This document shows positions 8,545-16,067 of a stretch of DNA of 32,079 nt, piece by piece. The translations under genes and the position numbers were made by a program. The notes below the pieces were generated by a model. That model was not told the origin of the DNA. It worked only from the letters and a program-made list of their open reading frames with translations, and searched no databases. How positions within the stretch are numbered: the first letter of the stretch is position 1; every line of letters starts with the position of its first letter. This stretch comes from JAOTVV01 sp041602035 (GTDB taxonomy: Bacteria > Gemmatimonadota > Gemmatimonadetes > Gemmatimonadales > GWC2-71-9): assembly GCA_041602035.1 (NCBI GenBank), contig JBFIHA010000034.1, positions 1-32,079 of the forward strand, given 5' to 3'.

Positions 8545-10854
8545 TCAGCACCCGCCTGCGGTCCACTGCTTCCCACACTTCGACCAGTCCTGGGGGTCCG
8601 CGGCTCGCAGACGCCACTTCTGCCAGCCGACGTAGTAGGCATTGATCTCCAGGTCCGTCACGTCGGGGAAGGGGAGGCGGTTGCACGAGCGCCTCCGTTC
8701 ATCGCTGCAGCCGTCGCCGAATGCGGCCTCGACATCCTTGGGGACCAAGTCCCCATCCTCATCCTCCAAAAACTGCGACCGGATGGTACGGATGAATCCC
8801 CCGATGTAGAACCAGCTGCTCGCGCCGGTCCGCCACCAGGCCACGTCTTCCTCGCGGTGGTGGTACTCGTGACGCATGGTCTCGCCGAAGCAGTCGATGC
8901 CGCGGGCCGACACCCCTAGCGGACGCAGGGACGCGGGGTCCACCCGCCCCCTGCACTCGCGGTCGTAGACCAGCTGGCTGATCAGGACCACCTCGTCGAC
9001 GGGGTCGTACCGCGCGGCGACAACGTCCAAAGGGTTGTTGGCCCCCTCGACCTCGGGCACGTAGTAGGTCATGTCCTGGGCGGCGGGCAGCATCGCGGCG
9101 GTCTGGGTCCAGTAGAAGTACCAGTTGGGAACCGAGTCCCCGGGCAATCCATCGTATCCGAGGGGGGACATGGACGGGTGCTGTTCGGGGTGGTTCGTTG
9201 CCAGCGGATCGTAGAACAGCTGCACTTCCACGTCCTCGGCCTGCGCGCCCATGGTCGCCCGAATCGTGATGGGCCCAAACGCGTCGTTTGACGCGGGGAG
9301 CTTCCAATAGACGAGGCGGGCCGCACCCGGACCCGCGCCTCCGGGGCCCACACCGGAGAAGATCTGCTTGTCTACGCCCTCGATGTCGGGAGCCTCCCAG
9401 ACGATCTCCTCGGCGCAGTCCTCCGGATGGGCAAAGGCTTGAAGCGGGATCTCGACCCGTGCGGTATCGGCGTCGTCGAACGCGAACTGCTCGTTGTTGG
9501 CAGGCATCGTGATCGTGAGTCGAGCGGTGCTACACCGTTCCGGCGTGCCCGTATCGAGGGCCTCGGCCGCGATGCTGAATGCGAACGTCTCGTCGCTGCA
9601 CGAAGCGTCCTCATGGATGTACGCCAGGGTGGTGGACGCGCCCGAGGTCTCTCGGAGCGTGTGGTCACGCACGGTCCAGGTGCTGGTACAGGTCCTGGTT
9701 TGGGCGGTGTACGTACCCGGCTGGGACAGGACCATGGGTGCACATTCGGGAGCCATCGCACCGGTCCGCGATCCATCCGGGCTCCGGATCAACGTCGTGA
9801 TCTCGGTGGTGACTCCGCCTTCCGCATCCGGCATGCCCTGGGATGGGGGAGCCCCTGACTTGCCACACGGACCGGAATAGGTCCCCGCGGAATACGCGCC
9901 GCCGTCCTGAAGCCGGGGCGCGGAGCCGTAGGATTGGAGATCGGCGCTGGATTCGAGCACGATCTCGGCGGCGGCGTCGTACCCGTTGGCGTAGGTAATG
10001 GCGTGCCGCCCGTCGGCGTCCCGGGCATCGGGATCGGCACCGGCGTCCAGCAGGAGCGACATGATCTTCGTGCCTCCCCGCCGGGCGGCGTGCATGAAGG
10101 CCGTGGACCCGTCCGCGTTGCGGAGGTTCACGTCGGCGCCGACCCTGATGAGGAATGACACCATCTCTTCCTGTCGCGGCAGTCGGCCCCTCGCGTACCC
10201 GGCCGCCAGGCTCAACGGCGTGGTGTTCGAGACTAGGAGCCCGTTCACAGACACGCCGGCATCCAGCATTGACTGGACCCCGTCGATATCGCTGTCCTGG
10301 ATCGCGGTGACCATGGCCTGTTCGCTGATCACCCCCCCGATCCCGGACATGTCCAGGCGGGCACCCACCTCGTTGAGCAGCCCCACCGCCTCGGCATGCT
10401 TGCCCATGGTCGCAGCCTCCAGCGGTGTCATGTCCATCCTTCCAAACGTGCTGGTGGTGGCTGGGTTGGCGCCCGCGTCCAGCAGCACCCGGATCATGTC
10501 GGCGCGACCGGCCATCGCCGCGCCGAAGAGGGGCGTAAGCTCCATGCCCTCCCGGATCCGAGCCCTTTCTTCGACGTTCCCCCCCGCCTCGATGAGCATC
10601 TCGAGGATCGCCGGGTCCCGAAGGCCCACCGCAATGTAGAGTGCCAGCGGAGTGGGCTTTGCCCCTCTATCGAGTTCGACGCGCACGTCTGCCACCCGGG
10701 ACGATCGCACGGCCTCGACAAGCCTGGCCTCCCGATCCGCCTCACGCCCCCGGACCTGCGCCCCGACGGAAGGCGCAAACGACAGCAGGACGGCAACGAC
10801 GGCGATGCTTCCTTGCCAGAGTCCCTGGACCGGGCCGGGAGTCATGCGGCGCAT
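8545..10854 (-). CDS. Exported ankyrin-repeat protein with a C-terminal HEYHH motif
   Basis: The ATG at 10854 has a strong GGAGGAG site 8 bases upstream and starts a signal peptide ending near GAQ33 (769 aa). Residues about 40-310 are ankyrin repeats, with units such as TPLFGAAMAGRADMIRVLLDAGANP, MTPLEAATMGKHAEAV, TPLSLAAGYA...LIRVGADVN and TAFMHAARRGG...LLLDAGADPDARD. About 340-560 is Cys- and Thr-rich and strand-like, with no family recognised. The C-terminal region contains MRHEYHHREED, where HEYHH (662-666) fits the HExxH zinc-peptidase signature, followed by DEDGDLVPKD, which resembles a calcium loop, and several cysteines. Exported ankyrin proteins usually bind other proteins. Peptidase activity is only a possibility, because the third metal ligand is not evident and HExxH can arise by chance. 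It converges on the BNR gene. Confidence 0.85.
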   Translation of the reverse strand: MRRMTPGPVQGLWQGSIAVVAVLLSFAPSVGAQVRGREADREARLVEAVRSSRVADVRVELDRGAKPTPLALYIAVGLRDPAILEMLIEAGGNVEERARIREGMELTPLFGAAMAGRADMIRVLLDAGANPATTSTFGRMDMTPLEAATMGKHAEAVGLLNEVGARLDMSGIGGVISEQAMVTAIQDSDIDGVQSMLDAGVSVNGLLVSNTTPLSLAAGYARGRLPRQEEMVSFLIRVGADVNLRNADGSTAFMHAARRGGTKIMSLLLDAGADPDARDADGRHAITYANGYDAAAEIVLESSADLQSYGSAPRLQDGGAYSAGTYSGPCGKSGAPPSQGMPDAEGGVTTEITTLIRSPDGSRTGAMAPECAPMVLSQPGTYTAQTRTCTSTWTVRDHTLRETSGASTTLAYIHEDASCSDETFAFSIAAEALDTGTPERCSTARLTITMPANNEQFAFDDADTARVEIPLQAFAHPEDCAEEIVWEAPDIEGVDKQIFSGVGPGGAGPGAARLVYWKLPASNDAFGPITIRATMGAQAEDVEVQLFYDPLATNHPEQHPSMSPLGYDGLPGDSVPNWYFYWTQTAAMLPAAQDMTYYVPEVEGANNPLDVVAARYDPVDEVVLISQLVYDRECRGRVDPASLRPLGVSARGIDCFGETMRHEYHHREEDVAWWRTGASSWFYIGGFIRTIRSQFLEDEDGDLVPKDVEAAFGDGCSDERRRSCNRLPFPDVTDLEINAYYVGWQKWRLRAADPQDWSKCGKQWTAGGC

Positions 10855-10944
10855 GCTGGATCTCCTCCGTGAAGATGGATCGATCTGGTTTTCCCAGGGC
10901 CGTTACCCGATCCTGCCTGACCTCTCTCCATCCCTCCGTTGCCA

Positions 10945-11274
10945 TCAGTGCCGAATCGGACCAGCCCGATGATGCGTCGAACCCTGACGCGGATCCGGTT
11001 CCTCGTGGGACGCCATGCTCTTCGGTTCCCGCTCGTCCCTGGATGTCACAATCTGCTCCGCTGCGCACGCGGAAGCCAGATCGTCCGGAAGGCGATCGGC
11101 CGAGCGGGCCAATGCCGAGATCGCTCGCTGCCGATCGCCGATCCTGTTCGGGTAGACCTCACCGATCTCGTGCGTGACGAGAAGCTCGCGACCGGAGTTC
11201 AGCACCGTGGCAGCCCGAGTGAGACATATGCCGAGCCACGCCCGAGGGTAGCGATGCTCCTCGATAGGCCACAA
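10945..11274 (-). CDS. Doubtful small open frame (hypothetical)
   Basis: The 490-base gap between the divergent ankyrin and Ycf48-like genes is mostly open in this frame (109 aa). The middle part (ELLVTHEIGEVYPNRIGDRQ, then an Ala/Asp/Arg-rich helix) has fairly natural composition, but no family is recognised, no ribosome site is evident, and the ends look like non-coding sequence. It may be a decayed gene. The same region must also hold the promoters of both flanking genes. Confidence 0.2.
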   Translation of the reverse strand: MWPIEEHRYPRAWLGICLTRAATVLNSGRELLVTHEIGEVYPNRIGDRQRAISALARSADRLPDDLASACAAEQIVTSRDEREPKSMASHEEPDPRQGSTHHRAGPIRH

Positions 11275-11364
11275 GTTTCACCGCTCACGGGCTCGAATCG
11301 GGCCTCGGACATCTCGGCATGGCTCCGGGCAGTCTTCATTGCCCGTTGAGCGTGGAGGAGGATG

Positions 11365-12669
11365 ATGCGGCATCGACGCACACTCGGATCGACCCTGGTA
11401 GGTATCACAACGCTGTGCGTGCTTGTCCCAATGGTACCCCTGTCCGCGCAGCACGCCGGCGGCGGGAGCCGGACGGAGTACGTCGCCGTCGGGAGAGACG
11501 GCACTGCCCTCTACACGATGGATGACGGTGCCAATTGGACGGTCCTGACCCCGGCCAGTTCGTACATCAACGGCGTCGTCTCGGACAACCGGGGACGCTT
11601 CGTCGCCGTGGGAGCCGACGGCACGATCCTCCGATCGGGTGATGGCGGCACGAGTTGGGAGCCGATGGTCTCGGGCAGCGAGGAAATCCTGCAAAGCGTC
11701 GCGTGGGACGATGACGGGCTATTCGTCGCCGTCGGTGGCAACGGTACGATTCTCAGTTCCAGCGACGGAGGTGCCACGTGGCGGGCGGGCAATTCGGGGA
11801 CTGCGGCCGCGCTCCTTTCGGTGGCGACCGATCGGGAGGGAACCTGGGTCGCCGGAGGCCCACAAGGACTGATCGTCCATTCCCATGACGACGCGACCAC
11901 CTGGACGATCGCGAACACGGGCATGGCTGGCCACGTGAACGGCCTGACCTACGCGGGTGACGGCCGGTGGGTTGCGGTCGGTCTCTTGGGCAGCGCGGCG
12001 TACTCCACGGATGGTGGTCGGACCTGGACGGTGTCAAACACTCCCACCCGCAAGACGCTGGAGGCGGTGGCGGCGGACGGTGCCACCGTCGTGGCTGTGG
12101 GTTGGGACGGGGTTGTCGCGCGATCCGGGGACGGCGGTCAAACGTGGACGGCGGGTGAATCGGGCACGACCCAGCGTCTGAGGGGGTTGGCGTTGGGGCG
12201 TGATGGCACGTTTGTCGCGGTCGGCTGGCGGGGAACCGTGGCACTCTCCAACGACCGCGGTGCCAGCTGGAGCGTCAAAGAGAACCTGACTCGGAAGATT
12301 CTTGAAGAGGTCGCGTACAACCGATTGCCCGACCTGGCAGTTTCGAGTCCAAGGCTCGACGCCGAGTGTCACGTGGTCATCGCCGTGACCAATGAAGGCC
12401 CGGCCGATCTGCCGGCGGATGTCTGGGAGAACGCATCACTGCTGGTCCGGATATTGCTCGACGACGAGCCGTCGGACTCGATTACCATGGCGGTGTTGGA
12501 CCCGGACAGAGAGTTGGGCCCAGCGTCGGGTCGCCGAGTGCACACGTTCGTCTCCCAATCGGTCGCCGACACCGTATCTGTCACCGCCATGATCGATCCG
12601 AACGGCGTGGTTGCCGACGCGCGGGTAGGCAACAACGCGAGGGAGGCCACACTGGTGTGTGAGAAGTAG
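11365..12669 (+). CDS. Exported seven-bladed Ycf48-like propeller protein with CARDB-like tail
   Basis: The start has GGAGGAGG at 11354-11361. The second of two adjacent ATGs (11365) has better spacing than 11362. A signal peptide ends at about LSAQ29. Seven regular repeats of about 40 residues follow up to about residue 305, each with (F/W)VAVG-xGT-lxSxDGGxxW, e.g. RFVAVGADGTILRSGDGGTSW and TFVAVGWRGTVALSNDRGASW. That is the number needed for one closed seven-bladed propeller of the Ycf48/HCF136 kind. From LPDLAVSS onward (about 321-434) the chain resembles a CARDB adhesion domain: a conserved LPDL entry, VVIAVTNEGPADLPADVW and a closing VVADARVGNNAREATLVCEK. It is probably a surface or secreted binding protein; a photosystem role is not implied. 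The DUF4412 gene follows 79 bases downstream on the same strand, across a weak hairpin at 12676-12693. Confidence 0.85.
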   Translation: MRHRRTLGSTLVGITTLCVLVPMVPLSAQHAGGGSRTEYVAVGRDGTALYTMDDGANWTVLTPASSYINGVVSDNRGRFVAVGADGTILRSGDGGTSWEPMVSGSEEILQSVAWDDDGLFVAVGGNGTILSSSDGGATWRAGNSGTAAALLSVATDREGTWVAGGPQGLIVHSHDDATTWTIANTGMAGHVNGLTYAGDGRWVAVGLLGSAAYSTDGGRTWTVSNTPTRKTLEAVAADGATVVAVGWDGVVARSGDGGQTWTAGESGTTQRLRGLALGRDGTFVAVGWRGTVALSNDRGASWSVKENLTRKILEEVAYNRLPDLAVSSPRLDAECHVVIAVTNEGPADLPADVWENASLLVRILLDDEPSDSITMAVLDPDRELGPASGRRVHTFVSQSVADTVSVTAMIDPNGVVADARVGNNAREATLVCEK

Positions 12670-12748
12670 TACCCACGCCGATACGAGTCGGCGCGCTCAG
12701 CCCCGTTGCGTGTCACTGAACGAACTGTCCACAATGGAGAGACGGACC

Positions 12749-13543
12749 ATGCGCATGACATCCACGCTCACCCTTCTTGCCGCGATGATCGTGGCTGCGC
12801 CGTCAGCGGCGATCGGGCAGCAGTTCGAAGGCGTCATCAAGCAGCGGTCGGTCTCGGTGGAGAAGACCGCACTCGAGGATCGGAATTTCGACACGTCGGA
12901 AGCGATCTTCGACGTGGCGATCGAGCGTATCCTGGCCCTTCGCGAGGAACTGGAGGCCGACGGCCTGATGACGGTGGAGGAAACCGACATCTACATCAAG
13001 GGCAACCTGATCCGCACGGACATGGCAACCGAGGAGGGACCGGTGTATGCCACGATGGATCTGGATCAAGGGATCATGCGGATGGTTCAGCCCAATGAGC
13101 AGATGTACATCGAGTGGACCAAAGCCGACATGGAGCGCATGAAGGCGATGATGCCCGATATGGGAGGCGCCTCGGAAGAGCGCGAGCCTCGAGCGACCGG
13201 GCAGACGAGGACGATCAATGGCATGACGTGCGTGGCGTACGACATCGAGACCGACGAAGCAACCACGCGGGTGTGGGTATCCAAGGACAACGCCCAGTTG
13301 GTCAAGGCGTTCGCGGGACTCATTGAGAGCGTGAGTGCGATGACCATGGAGGAAGATCAGGCAGACGAAGCCATGCTGGTCGCCAAACACGGGTTTCCGG
13401 TTTTGGTGCTACGATTGGGGTACGGAACGTACGAGATAGAGGAAACCCTCTCCGTGAACCGGCAGTCGGTGTCTGACGACTTGTTCACGCCACCTGCCGG
13501 GTACAAGAAGATGACCATGGCGGACATGATGCGCGGGCGGTAG
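12749..13543 (+). CDS. Exported DUF4412 domain protein
   Basis: The chosen ATG (12749) has GGAGAG about 7 bases upstream and opens directly onto a signal peptide ending near AIGQQ (264 aa). In-frame ATGs at 12734 and 12755 are alternatives. The mature protein matches the DUF4412 pattern. It has an early GNLIRTDMA strand and a MVQPNEQMYIEW segment. A middle motif NGMTCVAYDIETDEATTRVWVSKD looks like the M-C-x-x-Y core of the family. It ends in LFTPPAGYKKMTMADMM, the usual family terminus. The function of this periplasmic or outer-surface family is unknown. It probably shares a transcript with the Ycf48-like gene. Its stop lies in GGCGGTAG (13536-13543), identical to an octamer unit found in the arrays. 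The 136 bases to the convergent Nif11-like gene hold nothing recognisable. Confidence 0.8.
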   Translation: MRMTSTLTLLAAMIVAAPSAAIGQQFEGVIKQRSVSVEKTALEDRNFDTSEAIFDVAIERILALREELEADGLMTVEETDIYIKGNLIRTDMATEEGPVYATMDLDQGIMRMVQPNEQMYIEWTKADMERMKAMMPDMGGASEEREPRATGQTRTINGMTCVAYDIETDEATTRVWVSKDNAQLVKAFAGLIESVSAMTMEEDQADEAMLVAKHGFPVLVLRLGYGTYEIEETLSVNRQSVSDDLFTPPAGYKKMTMADMMRGR

Positions 13544-13679
13544 CGCGCGCGCGGCCAACGGTCCAGGTCGTCGTGCGTCGCGACGCGGTCAGCTCTCGCC
13601 GAACGGAGACCGAGCGGCAACCACCTAGCGAGGCCTCGACCCGTTGCGCGGTGGATCTCGACTGACGGTGAGCTGGTGA

Positions 13680-13925
13680 CTACGCGGGGTATTCGGCCAT
13701 CCCGAATCCGGGATCGTCCCAGTCATCATTCGGCTCCTCTGGCGGGTCACCCTCGGGAGCGACGGCGGCCTTAATGCTGCCGGACACGCTATTGAGGTCC
13801 ACATCGCGGAGCTCACGGGGAGTGAACCTGAATCCGCGTCGGGTGGCGAACTCCGCCAGGGCGTGCTGCAGGTTCCCGTCCTTCGCCACCTGCTCGAAGA
13901 ATGCAGCGATAGCCTGCTTGGACAT
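13680..13925 (-). CDS. Nif11-like leader peptide (possible RiPP precursor)
   Basis: An 81-residue protein starts at ATG 13925, with AGGAGG just upstream. Residues 1-45 (MSKQAIAAFFEQVAKDGNLQ, then HALAEFATRRGFRFTPRELR) match the Nif11-like leader domain: a short MSK start, an F-x-x-V-x-x-D helix, and a G-F-x-F-[ST]-x-x-E-L end. In other bacteria such leaders guide maturation of ribosomally made peptides, though some Nif11 proteins are not precursors. The 36-residue tail is Pro/Asp/Glu-rich (PEGDPPEEPNDDWDDPGFGM) with no Cys, few Ser/Thr and no clear Gly-Gly cleavage site. A lanthipeptide or thiazole core is therefore unlikely. No maturation enzyme or peptidase-type exporter lies in this window. 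The open frame extends upstream to 14039, but that part has no homology-like features. Confidence 0.75.
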   Translation of the reverse strand: MSKQAIAAFFEQVAKDGNLQHALAEFATRRGFRFTPRELRDVDLNSVSGSIKAAVAPEGDPPEEPNDDWDDPGFGMAEYPA

Positions 13926-14035
13926 CAGGACCTCCTGGCCAGGCGTTCCCTGCGTATTCCGAAATGTGCCGGTCAGCGCCGGTTGGAACAAGTCCGGCCA
14001 CGAGGCGCGATCGCCAACCTCGTTCGCCCGCCGAA

Positions 14036-14083
14036 CCATCCCACGATCTTACGATCTAACCTCCCGACCGCCCAACCGCCGAG
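14036..14083 (+). repeat. Octamer mosaic array (CGATC and CCGCC dialects)
   Basis: Six units keep an exact 8-bp register: CCATCCCA, CGATCTTA, CGATCTAA, CCTCCCGA, CCGCCCAA, CCGCCGAG. The change from CGATC to CCGCC cores within one register also occurs at 16008-16063. Confidence 0.8.
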
Positions 14084-14350
14084 TGATGACGCTCGCAGGG
14101 TACCATGAAATCAGGACCTTTTCACTTCAGTTGAGACGGCTTTGCGAGTCTTGCGATCCTGTTAGGCAAGGCATATGGTGGTCGAGTGGGATAAAAACAG
14201 ACTCTGTCGGTGGTCTTTACCGCCCGCCGCCTGACAGACGCCGCAGTATGACGCCCGCCCGACGACGAGGCCGGATGGGGCCGGGTTGGTTCCCCTTCCC
14301 CTATACCGGCACGGCGTTCTGGCGGTAGCGCCGCGCGGTACACGTGGATG

Positions 14351-14378
14351 GCCCCGAGCGACACACGGCGCTCGGGGC
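14351..14378. terminator. Perfect 10-bp hairpin, terminator-like
   Basis: GCCCCGAGCG (14351-14360) and CGCTCGGGGC (14369-14378) pair perfectly around an 8-base loop. There is no T run, and it sits about 140 bases before nuoB, so it could equally be a leader structure. Confidence 0.4.
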
Positions 14379-14518
14379 TGTCCGTCGGCGGCACGTCTTG
14401 CGCCCTGGGTTGGCGATGCCGAACGCGGTCCTGGACAGCGAGGGAATGATGCGCGGCGCCGCATGTCGGAAAGGTCGATGACCGGCCGGTGGTCATCGAC
14501 GTGCGGTGGGAGCACGCC

Positions 14519-15151
14519 GTGACAGACCCGACCGCAAAGGGACCGTCCTCGACGGGACACCGTCCAGCATCGGGAGCGCCGGACGCCTCGGGCTGGGTGA
14601 CCACACGGCTGGACTTCCTCGTAAACTGGGCGCGGTCCAACAGTCTCTGGCCCATGCCGTTCAACACCGCGTGTTGCGCCATCGAGTTCATGGCGACATG
14701 GGCGTCGCGGTTCGATGCCGCGCGCTTCGGCATTGAATGGCTGAGGTTTTCGCCGCGACAAGCCGACCTCCTGATTTGCAGCGGGCGCCTGCCACTCAAG
14801 CTGGCACCGGTCATCCGCTGCATCTACGACCAGATGCCGCAGCCCAAGTGGGTGATCGCGATGGGGGCGTGTGCCTCGACCGGCGGCGTGTTCGATACGT
14901 ACGCGATGGTGCAGGGAATCGACCTCGTGATCCCGGTCGACGTCTACGTCCCGGGCTGCCCGCCGCGTCCGGAGGGGCTCATCTACGGCATCCTGCTCCT
15001 CCAGAAGAAGGTGCGCAGCGAGACGATGGGCGACCCGTCCCTGCGCGAGGAGCACCCGATCGAGCGCGGAAGGCTACGGATCCCCCCGAGACTACTCGAC
15101 GAGCTCGCCGAGCCGTTCGGCAACTCGATTCACCAGACGCGTTCCGCATAG
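14519..15151 (+). CDS. nuoB: NADH-quinone oxidoreductase subunit B-like protein
   Basis: NuoB is the complex I subunit that holds iron-sulfur cluster N2, the last electron carrier before quinone. Numbered from the GTG at 14519 (210 aa), the four N2 cysteines are present: the adjacent pair C52-C53 in NTACCAIEF, C118 in MGACAS and C147 in VPGCPP. The surrounding family motifs SLWP, SPRQADLL, YDQMPQPKWVI, DVYVPGCPP and EGLIYGILLLQKKV are also intact. GTG 14519 is preferred because GGGAG lies 7 bases upstream; GTG 14489 in the same frame would add 10 residues. The usual VAGTxTNKM segment reads CSGRLPLKLAP here. No other nuo gene lies in this window, so it is a second or relocated copy, or part of a scattered complex I. 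Related NuoB-like subunits of group 4 hydrogenases share these motifs and are an alternative. Confidence 0.88.
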   Translation: MTDPTAKGPSSTGHRPASGAPDASGWVTTRLDFLVNWARSNSLWPMPFNTACCAIEFMATWASRFDAARFGIEWLRFSPRQADLLICSGRLPLKLAPVIRCIYDQMPQPKWVIAMGACASTGGVFDTYAMVQGIDLVIPVDVYVPGCPPRPEGLIYGILLLQKKVRSETMGDPSLREEHPIERGRLRIPPRLLDELAEPFGNSIHQTRSA

Positions 15152-15222
15152 CGACGTAGTGAGCGGTCGCCGGTCGGCCCCGCGCGGCGACCACCGGGAT
15201 CGGATCAGTGCGCTCACCCTAA

Positions 15223-15456
15223 TCAACCTGCCCACCGCGCCGCGGTCACCAACATGCCGGCAACGTAGAGCATGCTGAAGATCGCCTTGTTGTGACGGGC
15301 GAGCGATTCCGGCAAGTAGATGTCGAAGGTGTCACGATGATCGTCCGTGTAGCAGGCGGCAACCCCTGTGAGGGGACACTGCCAGCGGTTAAACGCGAGC
15401 ACCAGGGCCTCGACGAACACGATGCCCGCAAGCACCCTCTTGCCGATCCAGCCCAC
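15223..15456 (-). CDS. Small membrane protein, probably 5'-truncated
   Basis: A 77-residue protein from a GTG has two hydrophobic helices (LAGIVFVEALVLAF and AIFSMLYVAGMLVTAA). They flank a polar, conserved-looking loop, NRWQCPLTGVAACYTDDHRD, then TFDIYLPESLARHNK. I recall this loop in longer membrane proteins of about 100-150 residues, but cannot name the family. In frame upstream, hydrophobic sequence (AFLAGCVVAITIVGWIG) continues without a start codon to a TGA at 15493-15495, and two octamer units lie just beyond (15506-15521). The real N-terminus may therefore have been lost or frame-shifted. No ribosome site is clear. Confidence 0.5.
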   Translation of the reverse strand: MGWIGKRVLAGIVFVEALVLAFNRWQCPLTGVAACYTDDHRDTFDIYLPESLARHNKAIFSMLYVAGMLVTAARWAG

Positions 15457-15505
15457 GATGGTAATGGCAACGACGCAGCCGGCGAGGAAGGCTCAGACCA
15501 GCGCC

Positions 15506-15521
15506 CCAACCGCTCATCCGC
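15506..15521 (+). repeat. Short octamer pair CCAACCGC TCATCCGC
   Basis: Two 8-bp units of the same family as the longer arrays lie just upstream of the apparently truncated membrane gene. A lone ACAACCGC occurs at 15527-15534. Confidence 0.5.
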
Positions 15522-15535
15522 CTGTTACAACCGCT

Positions 15536-15931
15536 CTATTGGAGCGCGAGAACCAGCCCGGCGAGGGGAGCCAGAGTCGCGACCCAGAAGCCGAACATCC
15601 ACTTGAGTAGGCTAGCGTGTTGATCGGCGAGGCCGCTCCGGATCTCTCCGCGCAGCGCCGCCACAGACGCTTCCAACTTCGCATCCGCTCGAGCGAACCG
15701 CTGCTGGAGTTTGGCGTCCGTTTGAGCGAACTGCTGCTCGAGTTTGGCGTCCGCTTGCGCGAACCGCTGCTCGACCCTGGCGTCGAAGCGCTGGAAGTTT
15801 AGCTCGTTCAGTTCGCGGAGATCCGCTCGATAGGTGGCATCCACGGCGTTGAACCAGTCCACGAGTTCCTGGGCGAGGTCTTCCCCAAGGCGCTCGTAGA
15901 ACTTCTGTGAGAGTCTGGCCGTGACTGGCAT
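15536..15931 (-). CDS. Coiled-coil protein with 11-residue repeats and C-terminal membrane helix
   Basis: This 131-residue protein starts at ATG 15931, with GGGGGAG about 7 bases upstream. The N-terminal helix pair (MPVTARLSQKFYERLGEDLA, then QELVDWFNAVDATYRADLRE) is a pattern I recall in small hypothetical proteins of several bacterial phyla. Residues 45-88 are four in-register 11-residue units: NFQRFDARVEQ, RFAQADAKLEQ, QFAQTDAKLQQ and RFARADAKLEA. The matching DNA repeat is 33 bp. Such hendecads form right-handed coiled coils. Residues 110-130 (KWMFGFWVATLAPLAGLVLAL) form a single tail-anchor-like membrane helix. It is probably an oligomeric, membrane-anchored rod facing the cytoplasm; the partner is unknown. 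Confidence 0.78.
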   Translation of the reverse strand: MPVTARLSQKFYERLGEDLAQELVDWFNAVDATYRADLRELNELNFQRFDARVEQRFAQADAKLEQQFAQTDAKLQQRFARADAKLEASVAALRGEIRSGLADQHASLLKWMFGFWVATLAPLAGLVLALQ

Positions 15932-16007
15932 GGTGACACTCCCCCGTGGCGCGCCACCATCATACATCATACGCTCGGCGGGCCGAGTACCGAAAGAGCC
16001 CGTAGAA

Positions 16008-16067
16008 CCATCCATCGATCCCACGATCGAGCGATCCCGTGATCCAACCGCCTAACCGCCGAACCGG
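16008..16067 (+). repeat. Octamer mosaic array overlapping a stop codon
   Basis: Units CCATCCAT, CGATCCCA, CGATCGAG, CGATCCCG, TGATCCAA, CCGCCTAA and CCGCCGAA hold an exact 8-bp register, then CCGG. The CCGCCTAA unit at 16048-16055 contains the stop (TAG on the minus strand) of the CBM9-like gene, so the last residues of that protein are coded by array sequence. Confidence 0.85.

Larger units (their letters stand above)
13926..14518. other. Divergent intergenic region upstream of nuoB
   Basis: About 590 bases lie between the divergent Nif11-like and nuoB genes. It holds the octamer mosaic at 14036-14083, a comparatively AT-rich stretch at about 14100-14215, and the strong hairpin at 14351-14378. 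Open frames here are not protein-like, and no tRNA or known RNA is recognised. Confidence 0.4.

Noticed and set aside
14100..14350. RNA gene or riboswitch before nuoB
   Set aside because: The stretch is less GC-rich, but no tRNA arms or known riboswitch core could be drawn by eye.
14162..15055. Minus-strand frame opposite nuoB
   Set aside because: nuoB has intact family motifs on the plus strand; the opposite product has no recognisable features.
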